DNA of 64,000 bases from Melioribacteraceae bacterium (GTDB lineage Bacteria > Bacteroidota > Ignavibacteria > Ignavibacteriales > Melioribacteraceae), in NCBI GenBank assembly GCA_016342755.1, contig JAEINS010000019.1, positions 1 to 64,000 on the forward strand, written 5' to 3'. The notes beneath the pieces are model-generated. The model saw nothing but the letters and a program-made list of their open reading frames with translations. It did not search any database and had not been told where the DNA came from. Below, in pieces: positions 8,842-18,425 of the stretch (positions are counted from its first letter, which is position 1; every line of letters starts with the position of its first letter). The translations under genes were made by a program, and so were the position numbers.

Positions 8842-10131
8842 ATGTTAGAAATGCAAAAGAAGATTAGCAATTTATTTTATGCAGTTTTAAGTTTACCGGC
8901 AACCGCAATGGGTTTTGCGTTATCGGTTCAAATTTCGGCTTTAAGCTGGATTCTGGTTACAAAGTTTGGATTAGATCTTCACGAGATGGGAATTGTCTGG
9001 GCTGCTGGTCCAATTGCTGGTTTAATTGCTCAGCCTATTGTTGGATTAGTTAGTGATAACGTTTGGTTTTGGGGTGGAAGAAGAAGACCGTTCATTTTAA
9101 TTGGCGGTACGTTAGCCGCATTAATGCTTCTGGCACTGCCAAATATTGATATTATTAATACTTCGTTAGGATTGGACGCACTTTTAGGTGTTGCGATAGT
9201 AATTGCATTAACATTGGATTTATCAATCAATGTTAGTTTTAATCCTACAAGATCTATAATTGCTGATGTTACACCTGACGGAACTCCTAGAACAAAGGGT
9301 TATACTTGGATGCAGACAGTTTCGGGAAGCTTTGGTGTTTTGGCTTATGCAATTGGAGCAATCTTTGGTAACTTCTTTTTAATTTACTTTGGAGTCGGTC
9401 TTGTTTTCTTATTTAACATTGTTCCAATGTTCTTTATTGAAGAGCCAAAAGAATTAGTAAAGGCAGAAGATGATTCGAAAGAAGAGGGTTCTTCAAAAAC
9501 AAAATTAGGTGAATTTTTACAAGTCTGTTTTGCAAATGCATTTTCGTGGGTTGGTGTTCAGACAATGTTTGTATTCATAATAGCGTTTATAAGTCAGAAA
9601 ATAAATCAGACTCCGGAAGGCGCAACGGCTGAAATGATAGAGGCAATAGACGCAAAAACCGGGCAGATTATTTCAATTTCGTTTTTAGTATTAAATGCGA
9701 TTGGTGCTATATTACCGGCTTTAGTATTAGAACCGATTACTGAAAAAATTGGTCGTGTTAAGACTCAAATGGGGGCTGTTGCAGTAATGTCACTTGGATA
9801 TTTTCTTATAATATTTTTCGGTAACAGTGAATATTCTCTTTATACATTTATGGCAATTTGTGGAATTGGCTGGGCAGCAATTGTAAGTTTACCTTTTGCA
9901 ATTATGTCTGAAAAAGTTGATAAAAGCAGAATGGGATTTTTCATGGGAATGTTCAATTTATCAATTGTACTTCCACAGTTATTCGTAAGTCTTGTTGTTG
10001 GTTTATTTGTAGAAGAAGCGGCTGATAAATCAATTGTCTTTGTTATAAGTGGTATCTCATTAGCTATTTCTGCTGTTTTATGGCTGATTGTTAAAGAAGA
10101 AAAATCAATTCTTAAAGATATAGAAGATTAA
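8842..10131 (+). CDS. MFS transporter of the SLC45-like (sugar:proton symporter) type
   Basis: This 429-residue inner-membrane protein has about 12 helices. It carries the group's characteristic segment: a conserved AAGPIAGLIAQPIVG helix followed by SDNVWFWGGRRRPF, the loop 2-3 motif of SLC45/sucrose-type MFS proteins. Family members move disaccharides or other sugars with protons; the substrate here is unknown. GGAGA lies about eight bases before the ATG at 8842, with a second possible ATG at 8851. It stands alone between two terminators. A paralogue lies at 58664-60163 on the minus strand. No glycoside hydrolase is nearby to hint at a substrate. Confidence 0.8.
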   Translation: MLEMQKKISNLFYAVLSLPATAMGFALSVQISALSWILVTKFGLDLHEMGIVWAAGPIAGLIAQPIVGLVSDNVWFWGGRRRPFILIGGTLAALMLLALPNIDIINTSLGLDALLGVAIVIALTLDLSINVSFNPTRSIIADVTPDGTPRTKGYTWMQTVSGSFGVLAYAIGAIFGNFFLIYFGVGLVFLFNIVPMFFIEEPKELVKAEDDSKEEGSSKTKLGEFLQVCFANAFSWVGVQTMFVFIIAFISQKINQTPEGATAEMIEAIDAKTGQIISISFLVLNAIGAILPALVLEPITEKIGRVKTQMGAVAVMSLGYFLIIFFGNSEYSLYTFMAICGIGWAAIVSLPFAIMSEKVDKSRMGFFMGMFNLSIVLPQLFVSLVVGLFVEEAADKSIVFVISGISLAISAVLWLIVKEEKSILKDIED

Positions 10132-10161
10132 ATTTTTCTATCCCCACAGATAAATTTATTG

Positions 10162-10196
10162 AAAAACCTACGACATTTGTTGTGGGTTTTTCTGTT
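10162..10196 (+). terminator. Terminator after the MFS gene
   Basis: An imperfect stem (aaaaacctacgaca / tgttgtgggttttt) with a short loop ends in a T-rich tail, 31 bp after the stop. Confidence 0.75.
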
Positions 10197-10268
10197 TTAA
10201 ATAAAACCTTTCGCTTCTTGACCACATACTAATCATGATAAGTTAAAATTACATAAAGAATAAAAAGA

Positions 10269-10301
10269 TTTGTAAGTCTTTTCATTTTTTTTTTATTTTT
10301 G
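10269..10301 (+). promoter_or_regulatory. Candidate Bacteroidetes-type promoter of the TPR-AraC gene
   Basis: TTTG (10269-10272), a 21-bp spacer and TATTTTTG (10294-10301) match the TTTG / TAnnTTTG pattern fully. The gene starts 30 bp downstream, preceded by GAGGGG. Confidence 0.5.
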
Positions 10302-10330
10302 TGCAGTTAAAAGTCAGTTTAGAGGGGTAA

Positions 10331-12394
10331 ATGAGAAATTTTCTGTTTTTATTATTAATTCTTAATATTTGTTTGACTGCTACACAAATTAAACAAGATT
10401 CTTTATTTGAAAATATTTTTAGCATAATTGAACAAAGTAAAAAAAATGAGAATTGTGAAAGTTATAATGAATTGTTTAACATAATTTCAAATTCTCTGAT
10501 CTTAAAAGATACAACTTCAACTCTTGGTGCATTTTCTAGATTATCTTACCAATTTTACAATAATGAAGATTATTCAATTGCGAAAGATGCATATTCCATT
10601 ATATCTTCATATCATGAAAAGCAAAATAATATTAAAGCCGCAAACGATGCTTATTTCTATTTAGGCTGTATTTACAACGAATTATCAGATTTTAAAAATG
10701 CACTTAAATATCATATTAAAAGTAAAAATATAAGTAAAAGTTTTACACAGCATCAGTACGTTGTTGCTTCATATAAAGAAATAGCACTCACATACTTCCT
10801 TATGGAAGATTATTCCAATGCAAGAATTATGTTAGGAAAAGCAGTTTGCCTATCAGATAGCATTGGTTATTCAGGTATGAACGGAGCAATTTTTAACATG
10901 TATGGAAATATTTTTGATAAAGAAGGGAAGTTTGATGAATCAATAAAATTCTATAATAAAGCTCTTGTTGAATATCAGCGTACGGAATTTGCATCAAATA
11001 TTGCCGGTGTTTACAATAATATTGGAACTGTTTACGAAAATATGGGGCAGTTAGAAAAAGCAGCAGAATATTATTTGAACAGTGTTGAAATTAAAGAAGA
11101 ATTAAATCAAAAATATTCAGCTTCAATTACATATCAAAATTTAAGTAATGTCTTTGAGAGGATTGAGGATTTTGAAAAAGCGGAATTATATGCTGATAAA
11201 TCGTTACAAATTGCAGAGGAATTAAATCTGAGAATAACAATTAGTAATTCTTTAGATACTAAAGGGCGATTGAAATTTAAATTAGGTAAATATGAAAAAG
11301 CTCTTGAAATGTTTGATAGCAGTCTAGCAATTAAAAAGGAAACTCAGCTTATAGAAAGTATTGCTTTAACAAACATTATGAAAGCCAAAGTTTATAGATT
11401 TTTAGGAGAAAACCAGAAAGCTCTTGAATTACTGAAATTAGCTGAACAGAATTTAGTTAATTATGGAAGCAAATTAAACTTAGCGAATTGTTATCATGAA
11501 CTATCTGATCTTTATATTAAAACAGAAGAATTTGCAAATGCCTTGGAATATTCCAAAATGGCTTATGGAATATCTGACGAAATAGGTGCAAATTTATTAA
11601 AGAGCAAAACTGCAATGAATTTAAATTTACTTTTTAAGAAAGAAGGCAACTATAAAAAATCATTAGAGTTCCTTGAAGTTTCGCAAGCTATAAATGACAG
11701 CCTTTTTAATAAAGAAACAATCCGGAGTATTACAAAATCTGAAATGCAATATAATTTTGAAAAAGAAAAAAGTCTTTCAGCAAAAGAATACAATAAAGAA
11801 AAGGAGATTTTAATCGCTGAAATTGATCATCAAAAAGAACTCCGTAATTTTTTTGTAATTTCCTTTTTAATTGCAGCTATTCTGATGGCTGTTTTGATAA
11901 ATATGTTTTTAGCCAGAAGAAAAGCTTACAAAACACTGGTTCGCAAAAGTGCTGAATTATTAAAAAAAGACGAATGCAAAGATAGTGAAGAATCGGATGT
12001 GAAAAACAAATACAATAATTCAAAACTTGATAAAGAGTATTTGCGAGAATTACAATCAGAAATACACAGGCTTGTTTTGGAAGATAAAATTTACCTTGAT
12101 CCTGACCTAACAATTAAATCTCTTTCAGAAAAGATTAACACAAACTCGACTTATTTATCACAAACTATTAATTCTTTCTATGGAAAAAACTTTAATACAT
12201 TTATAAATGAGTTTCGAATTAAAGAAGCTCAGAAATTAATATTAGATGATATTCATGAAAGTATGTCAATTGAAGGAATCGCAGTTTCGGTCGGATTTAA
12301 TAATCGCACATCTTTTTCGGCTGCTTTTAAAAATTATACCGGAGTTACACCATCATTTTATATTAAAAGTAGAAGTGAAGTAATTTCAAACTAG
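10331..12394 (+). CDS. TPR-repeat membrane protein with C-terminal AraC-type DNA-binding domain
   Basis: The 687-residue protein begins with a signal sequence. It then has a long array of tetratricopeptide repeats (about residues 60-470, with clear copies such as GAIFNMYGNIFDKEGKFDES), a helical linker, one membrane helix at about 506-527 and a C-terminal AraC-family helix-turn-helix (about 590-680, with the second-helix region GVTPSFYIKSRS). This layout is typical of one-component regulators in Bacteroidetes, in which the periplasmic TPR part is thought to sense a ligand or protein and the cytoplasmic domain binds DNA. The target genes are unknown. The outer-membrane protein gene at 12564 is the nearest downstream candidate. 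A complete TAnnTTTG-type promoter lies upstream. Confidence 0.88.
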   Translation: MRNFLFLLLILNICLTATQIKQDSLFENIFSIIEQSKKNENCESYNELFNIISNSLILKDTTSTLGAFSRLSYQFYNNEDYSIAKDAYSIISSYHEKQNNIKAANDAYFYLGCIYNELSDFKNALKYHIKSKNISKSFTQHQYVVASYKEIALTYFLMEDYSNARIMLGKAVCLSDSIGYSGMNGAIFNMYGNIFDKEGKFDESIKFYNKALVEYQRTEFASNIAGVYNNIGTVYENMGQLEKAAEYYLNSVEIKEELNQKYSASITYQNLSNVFERIEDFEKAELYADKSLQIAEELNLRITISNSLDTKGRLKFKLGKYEKALEMFDSSLAIKKETQLIESIALTNIMKAKVYRFLGENQKALELLKLAEQNLVNYGSKLNLANCYHELSDLYIKTEEFANALEYSKMAYGISDEIGANLLKSKTAMNLNLLFKKEGNYKKSLEFLEVSQAINDSLFNKETIRSITKSEMQYNFEKEKSLSAKEYNKEKEILIAEIDHQKELRNFFVISFLIAAILMAVLINMFLARRKAYKTLVRKSAELLKKDECKDSEESDVKNKYNNSKLDKEYLRELQSEIHRLVLEDKIYLDPDLTIKSLSEKINTNSTYLSQTINSFYGKNFNTFINEFRIKEAQKLILDDIHESMSIEGIAVSVGFNNRTSFSAAFKNYTGVTPSFYIKSRSEVISN

Positions 12395-12563
12395 TTTGAT
12401 TATAGGCTGAAATTAAGCTTTATCAAACAAACTATTATAATTCTTGATAAGATTTATAAATCCTAACAACTACTTTTTGAATTTTGCCGCCTAGAAATTT
12501 ATCATTTGTTCAGATTTTTTTCGAATTAGTAGGTTTTCAAAATAAATAAAATCTGAGGTGGAA

Positions 12564-13214
12564 ATGAAAAGAGTAGTTTACGTTTTTATTGTAATTTTAG
12601 CAGTTCTGTTTTTTAACAATTCTATTTTTGCTCAAGCAAGTTCCGTTGGTTTTGGTGGTGGTATAATGTTAATGCAAGGTGATAATTCTGATGAATTTGA
12701 AACCGGATATTTCAACACTATTAGTTATGATAAAACTATAAATAGTTACCTGAAACTTAATGCATACTTTAGCTACAGTTATGTTTATTATGAGGAAGAA
12801 GCTGGATTCTTTGGGGCATATGTTGATAATGATATTATAACAATTGGGATTATGCCAAAGTTTTATACAAATTTGAGTGAAACTGCACAATTATATATAG
12901 CTCCTAATGTAGCTTATAGCAATGTAATGACATTAATGGAAATTTGGTCGCCTATCTTCGATATTGAAGATGAACCTTCTAAAAGTCTCTTTACATTTGG
13001 TGTAAATGCTGGTGTAGAAATTAAATTTTCAGAAAATTTTGGAATTGATGTTTTTGCAGCTTACAGCAATATGGATCTAGGAGAAGCTTTTAATGAACTT
13101 GAATTTGATATCGATTTAGGTTCTGGTTCCGGTATTTCTTCTTCTGATATGGATCCAATAGAAATTGAAACTTCAAACATTAATGCCGGAATTATTTTTA
13201 AGTATATATTTTAG
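12564..13214 (+). CDS. Small outer-membrane beta-barrel protein, unknown function
   Basis: The roughly 216-residue protein has a signal peptide ending in IFAQA and then alternating-hydrophobicity strands rich in Tyr, Phe and Asn, such as LKLNAYFSYSYVYY. It ends in a terminal strand with a C-terminal Phe (IFKYIF), as expected of an outer-membrane barrel. The ATG at 12564 is preferred over the GTG at 12558 because GAGGTG (12555-12560) sits just upstream of it. An acidic, Gly/Ser-rich segment near residues 185-200 may be an extracellular loop. No family was recognised. It follows the TPR-AraC regulator by 169 bp, so it could be its target, but nothing in the sequence proves this. Confidence 0.7.
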   Translation: MKRVVYVFIVILAVLFFNNSIFAQASSVGFGGGIMLMQGDNSDEFETGYFNTISYDKTINSYLKLNAYFSYSYVYYEEEAGFFGAYVDNDIITIGIMPKFYTNLSETAQLYIAPNVAYSNVMTLMEIWSPIFDIEDEPSKSLFTFGVNAGVEIKFSENFGIDVFAAYSNMDLGEAFNELEFDIDLGSGSGISSSDMDPIEIETSNINAGIIFKYIF

Positions 13215-13228
13215 TTTAATTCCCTTAT

Positions 13229-13256
13229 AGGCGTGAGTTTGAGGGGACTCATGCCT
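13229..13256. terminator. Hairpin between convergent genes
   Basis: The arms aggcgtgagt and actcatgcct (one mismatch) lie between the stop codons of the converging genes at 13214 and 13261, so it may terminate one or both. Confidence 0.65.
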
Positions 13257-13260
13257 CGTT

Positions 13261-13785
13261 TTATAATTCTTTTTTCATCAATAAATCTGTTTGTCTCTTT
13301 TCTCCCATCATAAAAATGTGAGTATCAAATTCCTCAAAGCCATTTTTCTTATAAAAGTTAACTGCTCTAAGATTTTTATCCCAGACTCCTAACCATATAA
13401 GATTAGTTCTCATTTTATTTGCTATTTCAATTGCATAATCCAGCAATTCTTGTCCAATTTTTTTTCCATGAAATTCTTTTAGAACATAAATCCTTTCAAT
13501 TTCCATTGCTAAATTATCTATATTCTCAGTTTGTGCATCAGCAAAATTCAATTTAAGATAACCAATTGTTTTGTCTTCAAGTTTTGCTAAGAAGAATTTT
13601 GAATTGTGGTTTTTAATTTGTTCTTCAAATACCGTTTTATTTAAATATTTATCCAGATAACCGTCTATTACTGGTTTGCTATTGAAAGGTGAAAAAGTTT
13701 CGGCAAATGTTATTCTTCCGATATTTACTAAAGTTTCAATATCATTTAAAGTAACATTAAGGAGTTTCAATTTTGAAATATTCAT
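13261..13785 (-). CDS. GNAT-family N-acetyltransferase
   Basis: The 174-residue cytoplasmic protein has the GNAT order. A beta-strand core ends in IERIYVLKEFHGKKIG, where the acetyl-CoA pyrophosphate loop (xxxxGKKIG) lies near residue 113. A helix follows, then LGVWDKNLRAVNFYKKNGF, the typical motif B. It would transfer an acetyl group from acetyl-CoA to an amine; the substrate cannot be told. It is a single gene converging on the outer-membrane protein gene. Confidence 0.88.
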   Translation of the reverse strand: MNISKLKLLNVTLNDIETLVNIGRITFAETFSPFNSKPVIDGYLDKYLNKTVFEEQIKNHNSKFFLAKLEDKTIGYLKLNFADAQTENIDNLAMEIERIYVLKEFHGKKIGQELLDYAIEIANKMRTNLIWLGVWDKNLRAVNFYKKNGFEEFDTHIFMMGEKRQTDLLMKKEL

Positions 13786-14227
13786 AATTATTAATAGTGA
13801 ATAAAATTAATGGAAAGAAAATTACAAAGTTATGAGCCCAGAATCATAAAAAAAACAAAAAAAATGAATAAAATTAAAATTTTAATTTTTAAGACGAAAT
13901 ACTACTTATACTGTAAATTTTTCGAGTAAAAAAGTTATATTACTTAATAAGATTTGTAAAAATAATTTTTACTTAAGTCTCGAAATATGTATTAGGCAAT
14001 AGGGTTTTGTTATGGGGGCAATGACTATTGCAAGTCGAATGGAATTTTATATTTTTGTCATATCAAATTAACAAAGTAACTTTTTTTTTTGACAAAAGGA
14101 TAAAATGATATTCAATTCTGAAATATTTACATTCTATCTGCAGAAATTAAATCTGTTTTTATGTTGTCATTGTCCGGATTATTAATACCCTGCCTTAAAT
14201 TTTCAACTATTAAAAAAGGAGACCATT
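13786..14227. other. Non-coding stretch upstream of glmS
   Basis: This 442-bp intergenic region is very AT-rich. It contains the candidate glmS promoter and a leader of about 160 bases that ends with AAGGAG before the start codon. No glmS ribozyme core, tRNA or convincing small gene was recognised. Confidence 0.5.
14027..14057 (+). promoter_or_regulatory. Candidate promoter of the glmS operon
   Basis: ATTG (14027-14030), a 19-bp spacer and TATTTTTG (14050-14057) fit the Bacteroidetes-type pattern. The transcript would carry a leader of about 160 bases. By-eye assignment. Confidence 0.4.
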
Positions 14228-16060
14228 ATGTGTGGTATAGTGGGTTATATCGGTGAGAAAAAATGTGCCCCAATAATTCTGGAAGGATTAAAAAGATTAG
14301 AATATAGAGGATACGATTCCGCAGGAATTAGTTTCTTAAATGGAAATAGTTCCGGTGTTGTTAAAAGTGTCGGGAAGGTTTCTATGCTTGAAGAAAAATT
14401 AGAGAACCAGTCTCTCGATTATTCCATAGGAATTGGTCATACCCGTTGGGCTACACATGGTGTTCCTAACGAAGTAAATGCACATCCGCATTTTAATACC
14501 GATAAAAGTATATACGTTATTCATAATGGCATAATTGAAAACTATCAGCCAATAAGAAAAAGATTAAAAGCAGAAGGTGTGGAATTTGTTTCTGATACTG
14601 ATTCGGAAGTTTTACCTCATCTAATAGATGGTTTTATTAAAAAGGGAATGTCTTTATTTGAAGCCGTTCGTTATTCCTTAAACGAAGTTCAGGGAACATA
14701 CGGAGTTGCTGTTATCTCAATAAACGAACCCGATAAAATTATTGTCGCAAAAAAAGGTTCTCCATTAGTTCTGGGTCTTGGTGTCGGAGAAACATTTATT
14801 GCTTCAGATGTTAATGCCCTTATAGCTCATACAAGCAGAATAGTTTATTTTGAAGATAATGAAATTGCTGAAGTTTATAAAGATAGATTTTACGCAAAAA
14901 CTATTACTGATGAAAAAATAGAAAAAGAGATAATAGAAGTAAAAATGGCTTTGGATGAAATAGATAAAGGCGGATATGATCACTTTATGATTAAAGAGAT
15001 TATGGAACAGCCGGAATCTATTTTCAATTCGATGAGAGGACGTTTATTACTGGGAGAGGGAACAGCAAGATTAGGCGGATTAGACGGTTTTGTTGAGCGT
15101 TTATGCGATTCGAAACGTATTATTCTTTCAGCTTGCGGTACTTCGTGGCATGCGTGCCTTGTTGGCGAATATATGCTTGAGCAGTTTGCGGAAATACCAA
15201 CGGAAGTTGAGTATGCATCAGAGCTGCGTTATAGAAACCCAATAATAAATCCGGATGATACTTTTATTTTTATTTCGCAAAGCGGCGAAACCGCTGATTC
15301 ACTTGCGGCAATGGAAGAGGCAAAACGAAGAGGAGCTTTAGTATTAGGTATCTGTAATGTTGTGGGTTCATCAATTGCCAGAAAAAGTGATGCCGGAGTT
15401 TATACCCATGCGGGACCAGAAATTGGAGTTGCTTCTACAAAAGCCTTTACATCGCAGTTGGTTGTACTTGCATTAATAACATTATTAATTGCAAGAAGAA
15501 GAAAAGTAAGTTTAGTTGATGGAATGAACATTATTCAGGAAATGAAAAAAATTCCACAAAAAGTTGAGAAAATCTTAAAGTTAAATGATCAAATAGAAAA
15601 GATTGCAGAAAATTTTGTTGATGCAAAAAACTTCCTTTATTTAGGAAGAGGCTATAATTTCCCCGTTGCTCTGGAAGGTGCATTAAAGCTTAAGGAAATT
15701 TCGTACATACATGCCGAAGGTTATCCTGCTGCTGAAATGAAACATGGTCCAATTGCATTAATAGATGAAAATATGCCTGCAATATTTATAGCTCCCAAAG
15801 ATTCCGTTTACGATAAGGTGATTAGCAATATTGAAGAAGTTAAGGCCAGGAACGGAAAAGTAATTGCAATAGCTAGTGAACAAGATGATAAAATAGACGA
15901 TTTAGTTGATTATGTAATTAAAGTACCCGATACAATTAGAATGTTAATGCCGATACTGACATCGATACCGTTACAGTTGTTGGCATATCATATAGCGGTA
16001 AAAAAAGGTCTAAATGTCGATCAGCCGCGAAATTTGGCAAAATCTGTCACAGTTGAATAA
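14228..16060 (+). CDS. glmS: Glutamine-fructose-6-phosphate aminotransferase (isomerising)
   Basis: This enzyme makes glucosamine-6-phosphate from fructose-6-phosphate and glutamine, the first step towards UDP-GlcNAc for peptidoglycan. The 610-residue protein has the class II amidotransferase N-terminus MCGIVGYIG with nucleophile Cys2 and the EYRGYDSAG loop. Two SIS sugar-isomerase domains follow (CGTSWHA and ISQSGETADS near 305-355), and the C-terminal tail DQPRNLAKSVTVE is invariant in GlmS. AAGGAG precedes the ATG. The next gene starts 12 bp after the stop, so glmS leads an operon with the COG2403 protein and carbamate kinase. Confidence 0.97.
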   Translation: MCGIVGYIGEKKCAPIILEGLKRLEYRGYDSAGISFLNGNSSGVVKSVGKVSMLEEKLENQSLDYSIGIGHTRWATHGVPNEVNAHPHFNTDKSIYVIHNGIIENYQPIRKRLKAEGVEFVSDTDSEVLPHLIDGFIKKGMSLFEAVRYSLNEVQGTYGVAVISINEPDKIIVAKKGSPLVLGLGVGETFIASDVNALIAHTSRIVYFEDNEIAEVYKDRFYAKTITDEKIEKEIIEVKMALDEIDKGGYDHFMIKEIMEQPESIFNSMRGRLLLGEGTARLGGLDGFVERLCDSKRIILSACGTSWHACLVGEYMLEQFAEIPTEVEYASELRYRNPIINPDDTFIFISQSGETADSLAAMEEAKRRGALVLGICNVVGSSIARKSDAGVYTHAGPEIGVASTKAFTSQLVVLALITLLIARRRKVSLVDGMNIIQEMKKIPQKVEKILKLNDQIEKIAENFVDAKNFLYLGRGYNFPVALEGALKLKEISYIHAEGYPAAEMKHGPIALIDENMPAIFIAPKDSVYDKVISNIEEVKARNGKVIAIASEQDDKIDDLVDYVIKVPDTIRMLMPILTSIPLQLLAYHIAVKKGLNVDQPRNLAKSVTVE

Positions 16061-16071
16061 TTGGAGGTTAA

Positions 16072-17391
16072 ATGTCTAAAAGAAATGTAATTATTATGGG
16101 TGCGGCCGGCCGCGATTTTCATAACTTCAATGTATACTTTAGAGACAACGAAGATTATAATGTTGTTGCATTTACAGCTACTCAAATTCCTAATATTGAT
16201 GGAAGGGAATATCCTGCTGAATTAGCCGGCAGACTTTATCCTAAAGGAATCAAAATATATGAAGAGTCTGAGTTAGTTAATCTTATTAAAAAATTTGATG
16301 CCGATGAAGTAGTATTTTCGTATTCAGATGTTCCATTCGAATATGTAATGACTAAAGCATCAATTGTAAATGCTGCTGGAATTTCTTTTAGATTACTAGG
16401 CGGCGAAGAGACTATGGTTAAAAGTACAAAACCGGTTGTTGCTGTTTTAGCTGTCAGAACAGGCTGCGGTAAATCTCAAACTTCAAGAAAAGTTGTTGAA
16501 GTATTAAATGCGCACGGTAAAAAAGTTGTTGCAATCAGGCACCCAATGCCTTACGGTGATTTAGTAAAGCAAAAAGTTCAAAGATTTGCGGAACTTGAAG
16601 ATCTTAAAAAACATGAATGTACTATTGAAGAAATTGAAGAATATGAACCACATATAGCAACAGGTGGTATTATTTACTCTGGTGTTGATTATGAAGCAAT
16701 TTTACGCGAAGCTGAAAAAGAAGCAGATGTAATTCTTTGGGATGGCGGTAATAACGATATGTCGTTTTATAAAGCTGATTGTACAATGACAGTTTGCGAT
16801 CCATTAAGACCAGGGCATGAAATGTCATATTACCCGGGAAATACTTCTTTAAGATTAGCTGATGCCGCAATTATAAATAAAATTGATACAGCATGGCCAG
16901 AAGATATTCAGGAAGTTAGAGATAATATAATGGCTGTTAATCCTACAGCAACAATTATTGAAGCTGCTTCTCCGTTAACAGTTGAAAACCCCGAAATTAT
17001 TAGAGGCAAAAGAGTTTTGGTTGTTGAAGACGGTCCTACATTAACTCATGGCGAAATGCAGTTTGGCGCCGGAACCGTTGCAGCCCAAAAAATGGGTGCG
17101 GCTGAAATAGTTGATCCTCGTCCATATACCGTTGCATCAATTACAAAAACATTCGAAAAATATCCGGAAATTGGCGTTCTTCTTCCGGCAATGGGTTATG
17201 GCGAACAGCAAATGAAAGATCTTGAAGATACTATTAATGCAGTTGATTGTGATTCGGTTGTAATAGGTACTCCAATTGATTTAGGCAGGATTCTAAAAAT
17301 AAACAAACCTTCAACCCGTGTAAAATACGATTTACAAGAAATTGGAAATATTACTGTAGAAACAATATTGAAAGAAAAAGGAATTATATGA
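16072..17391 (+). CDS. COG2403-type P-loop protein (annotated in databases as GTPase or cyclic 2,3-diphosphoglycerate synthase-like)
   Basis: The 439-residue cytoplasmic protein starts with a nucleotide-binding-like strand (NVIIMGAAGRDFHNFN). At about residues 130-140 it has a P-loop variant, AVRTGCGKSQTS. Further segments such as LWDGGNNDMSF and VNKID-like AAIINKIDTAWPEDI suggest a SIMIBI-type NTPase. Relatives include archaeal cyclic 2,3-diphosphoglycerate synthetase, but the function in bacteria is not established. It overlaps the carbamate kinase gene by four bases (ATGA) and follows glmS by 12 bp. Tight coupling to arcC suggests a role in carbamoyl-phosphate, arginine or nucleotide-precursor metabolism. 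I would not assign the cPGS reaction. Confidence 0.75.
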   Translation: MSKRNVIIMGAAGRDFHNFNVYFRDNEDYNVVAFTATQIPNIDGREYPAELAGRLYPKGIKIYEESELVNLIKKFDADEVVFSYSDVPFEYVMTKASIVNAAGISFRLLGGEETMVKSTKPVVAVLAVRTGCGKSQTSRKVVEVLNAHGKKVVAIRHPMPYGDLVKQKVQRFAELEDLKKHECTIEEIEEYEPHIATGGIIYSGVDYEAILREAEKEADVILWDGGNNDMSFYKADCTMTVCDPLRPGHEMSYYPGNTSLRLADAAIINKIDTAWPEDIQEVRDNIMAVNPTATIIEAASPLTVENPEIIRGKRVLVVEDGPTLTHGEMQFGAGTVAAQKMGAAEIVDPRPYTVASITKTFEKYPEIGVLLPAMGYGEQQMKDLEDTINAVDCDSVVIGTPIDLGRILKINKPSTRVKYDLQEIGNITVETILKEKGII

Positions 17392-18329
17392 AAAAATTAG
17401 CAGTTGTAGCTTTTGGCGGAAACGCCTTGTTACGTGGAGACGAAGTCGGGACGATTGAAGAGCAGGAGAAGAATACTAAAGATAGTTGTGAGAAATTAGT
17501 TGGTTTGCTGAAGAATGATTATAATCTAATTATAACTCATGGAAACGGACCACAGGTTGGGAATATTTTATTACGTAACGAAGCCGGATACAATACCTAC
17601 AAAATTGCTAAAATGCCTTTAGATATTTGTGTAGCTGATTCCCAAGGAGGAATCGGCTTCATGATTGAAAGACAGATGAGAAATGTATTGAATGAATCAG
17701 AAATAGAAAAAAATGTGATTACATTGGTTACTCAAGTTTTAGTAGATAGAAATGATGAAGCATTCGAGAATCCAACAAAACCTGTTGGTGCTTTTTATCT
17801 AAAAGAAGAAGCTGATCTTCTTTCTACATCAAATGGATGGACGTTCAAAGAAGATCCTCGTAAAAGAGGATGGCGTCGTGTAGTTGCATCTCCAAAACCA
17901 ATGGATGTATTTAATAATGTACTTATTAAAAGTTTATCAGAAGCTGGAAATATTGTAATAGCAGCCGGTGGCGGTGGTGTTCCGGTATATAGACATGAGA
18001 ACAATTACCTTGAAGCAATAGAAGCTGTTATTGATAAAGATCTTGCTTCTGCTCTTTTAGCAAGACAAATTGGTGCTGATCAGTTATTTATAATTACCGA
18101 TGTGCCAAAAGCGTATATCAATTTCAATAAGCCAAATCAAAAAGCTCTTGATACAATTACAGTTGAAGAAGCAAAAAAATATGTTGCTGAAGGACAATTT
18201 GCTGCCGGCAGTATGGGACCCAAAATTAATGCGGCAATAAATTTTGTAGAAAACGGCGGCAGTGAAGCAATTATAACTGAAGCAAAGGAACTTGAAAAAG
18301 ATAATTGCGGAACAAGAATAGTTAAATAA
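17388..18329 (+). CDS. arcC: Carbamate kinase
   Basis: This enzyme interconverts carbamoyl phosphate plus ADP with carbamate plus ATP; in fermenting bacteria it usually makes ATP from citrulline-derived carbamoyl phosphate. The 313-residue protein has the amino-acid-kinase fold with AFGGNALL near the N-terminus, HGNGPQVGN at about 46-54, the AAGGGGVPVY loop and the C-terminal GSMGPKINAA segment. All are diagnostic of ArcC. It overlaps the upstream COG2403 gene by four bases. A strong terminator separates it from the OTC gene, so OTC may be transcribed separately or by read-through. Confidence 0.95.
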   Translation: MKKLAVVAFGGNALLRGDEVGTIEEQEKNTKDSCEKLVGLLKNDYNLIITHGNGPQVGNILLRNEAGYNTYKIAKMPLDICVADSQGGIGFMIERQMRNVLNESEIEKNVITLVTQVLVDRNDEAFENPTKPVGAFYLKEEADLLSTSNGWTFKEDPRKRGWRRVVASPKPMDVFNNVLIKSLSEAGNIVIAAGGGGVPVYRHENNYLEAIEAVIDKDLASALLARQIGADQLFIITDVPKAYINFNKPNQKALDTITVEEAKKYVAEGQFAAGSMGPKINAAINFVENGGSEAIITEAKELEKDNCGTRIVK

Positions 18330-18356
18330 AATTTGAAATTTTAATACATTTGTATT

Positions 18357-18389
18357 GGCATTAAAACAATCTGTTTTAATGCCTTTTTT
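18357..18389 (+). terminator. Intrinsic terminator between arcC and the OTC gene
   Basis: A perfect 12-bp stem, ggcattaaaaca / tgttttaatgcc, with a 3-base loop is followed by six T residues. Confidence 0.93.
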
Positions 18390-18425
18390 ATTGAGACAAT
18401 AATTTGAATATATAGGAGTTAAGAA

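Noticed and set aside
14010-14070. Tiny leader peptide upstream of glmS
   Set aside because: The 19-codon frame overlaps the candidate promoter and has no other support.
13786-14227. glmS ribozyme in the leader of glmS
   Set aside because: No recognisable ribozyme core; the leader is low-complexity AT-rich sequence.
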